A DNA stretch of 21,425 nt from assembly GCA_000697475.1 (NCBI GenBank), contig JNEU01001128.1, positions 1 to 21,425 on the forward strand, given 5' to 3'. Under the pieces are notes generated by a model, which saw nothing but the letters and a program-made list of their open reading frames with translations, was not told the origin of the DNA and ran no database searches. Below, piece by piece: positions 21,386 to 21,425 of this stretch. Made by a program: the position numbers and the translations under genes. Numbering within the stretch: the first letter of the stretch is position 1; each line of letters opens with the position of its first letter. Source of the DNA: Lichtheimia corymbifera B2541 (lineage: Eukaryota > Mucoromycota > Mucoromycetes > Mucorales > Lichtheimiaceae).

Positions 21386-21425
21386 TGTTGGATATTATAG
21401 GTATGATGGATAGCCTGAATAAAAC

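Overview
The window looks like nuclear DNA of an early-diverging filamentous fungus, most likely Mucoromycota/Mucorales. The support is a moderate GC content, genes split by many very short introns (48-114 nt, mostly GTAAGT-like donors and TAG/CAG acceptors), pyrimidine-rich leaders before start codons, a nuclear-encoded mitochondrial ribosomal protein, and Ty3-like retroelement debris. The organism is inferred from gene style, not from a marker gene.

Layout. 1-2850: a tRNA-Val(AAC) at 540-613, a small minus-strand ORF of unknown function (206-565), and about 2.2 kb with only weak coding traces (an ATG-poor open run at 1011-1373 and a tentative three-exon gene or gene relic at 2284-2757). 2851-5398: two minus-strand genes, mitochondrial ribosomal protein uS12m (two exons) and a Sac7/Bag7-like RhoGAP (six exons). 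5804-6223: another small minus-strand ORF. 7373-8745: a plus-strand Zn2Cys6 transcription factor with its zinc cluster at the C-terminus, preceded by a cluster of ATGCAT palindromes. 8914-12053: a 17-exon minus-strand gene for a BAR-PH-ArfGAP-ankyrin protein (ACAP type), including a 14-nt microexon. 12054-13783: a divergent intergenic region with traces of a decayed coding sequence. 13784-15620: a nine-exon M20 family metallopeptidase/amidohydrolase. 16392-18110: a four-exon SAM-dependent methyltransferase with a long disordered N-terminus and a shortened motif I. 18111-21425: a retroelement graveyard. It holds two nearly identical LTR copies in inverted orientation (253-bp arms, one visible mismatch, 150-bp spacer), a gag start, an isolated Ty3-type reverse transcriptase fragment, and another LTR-like segment.

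Exon structures were built by hand from splice motifs, reading phase and family similarity. For uS12m, the ArfGAP, the peptidase and the methyltransferase every junction keeps phase and the products (179, 730, 455 and 504 aa) are plausible lengths. The RhoGAP (381 aa) also keeps phase, but its first intron is uncertain.

The genes do not form one pathway. The ArfGAP and RhoGAP both regulate small GTPases (membrane traffic; actin and cell-wall signalling), uS12m serves mitochondrial translation, and the transcription factor, peptidase and methyltransferase are separate functions. I see no clear undescribed system. The most unusual objects are the LTR hairpin with facing promoters, the stop-free three-fold-length intron in uS12m, the ATGCAT cluster and the altered methyltransferase motif I.
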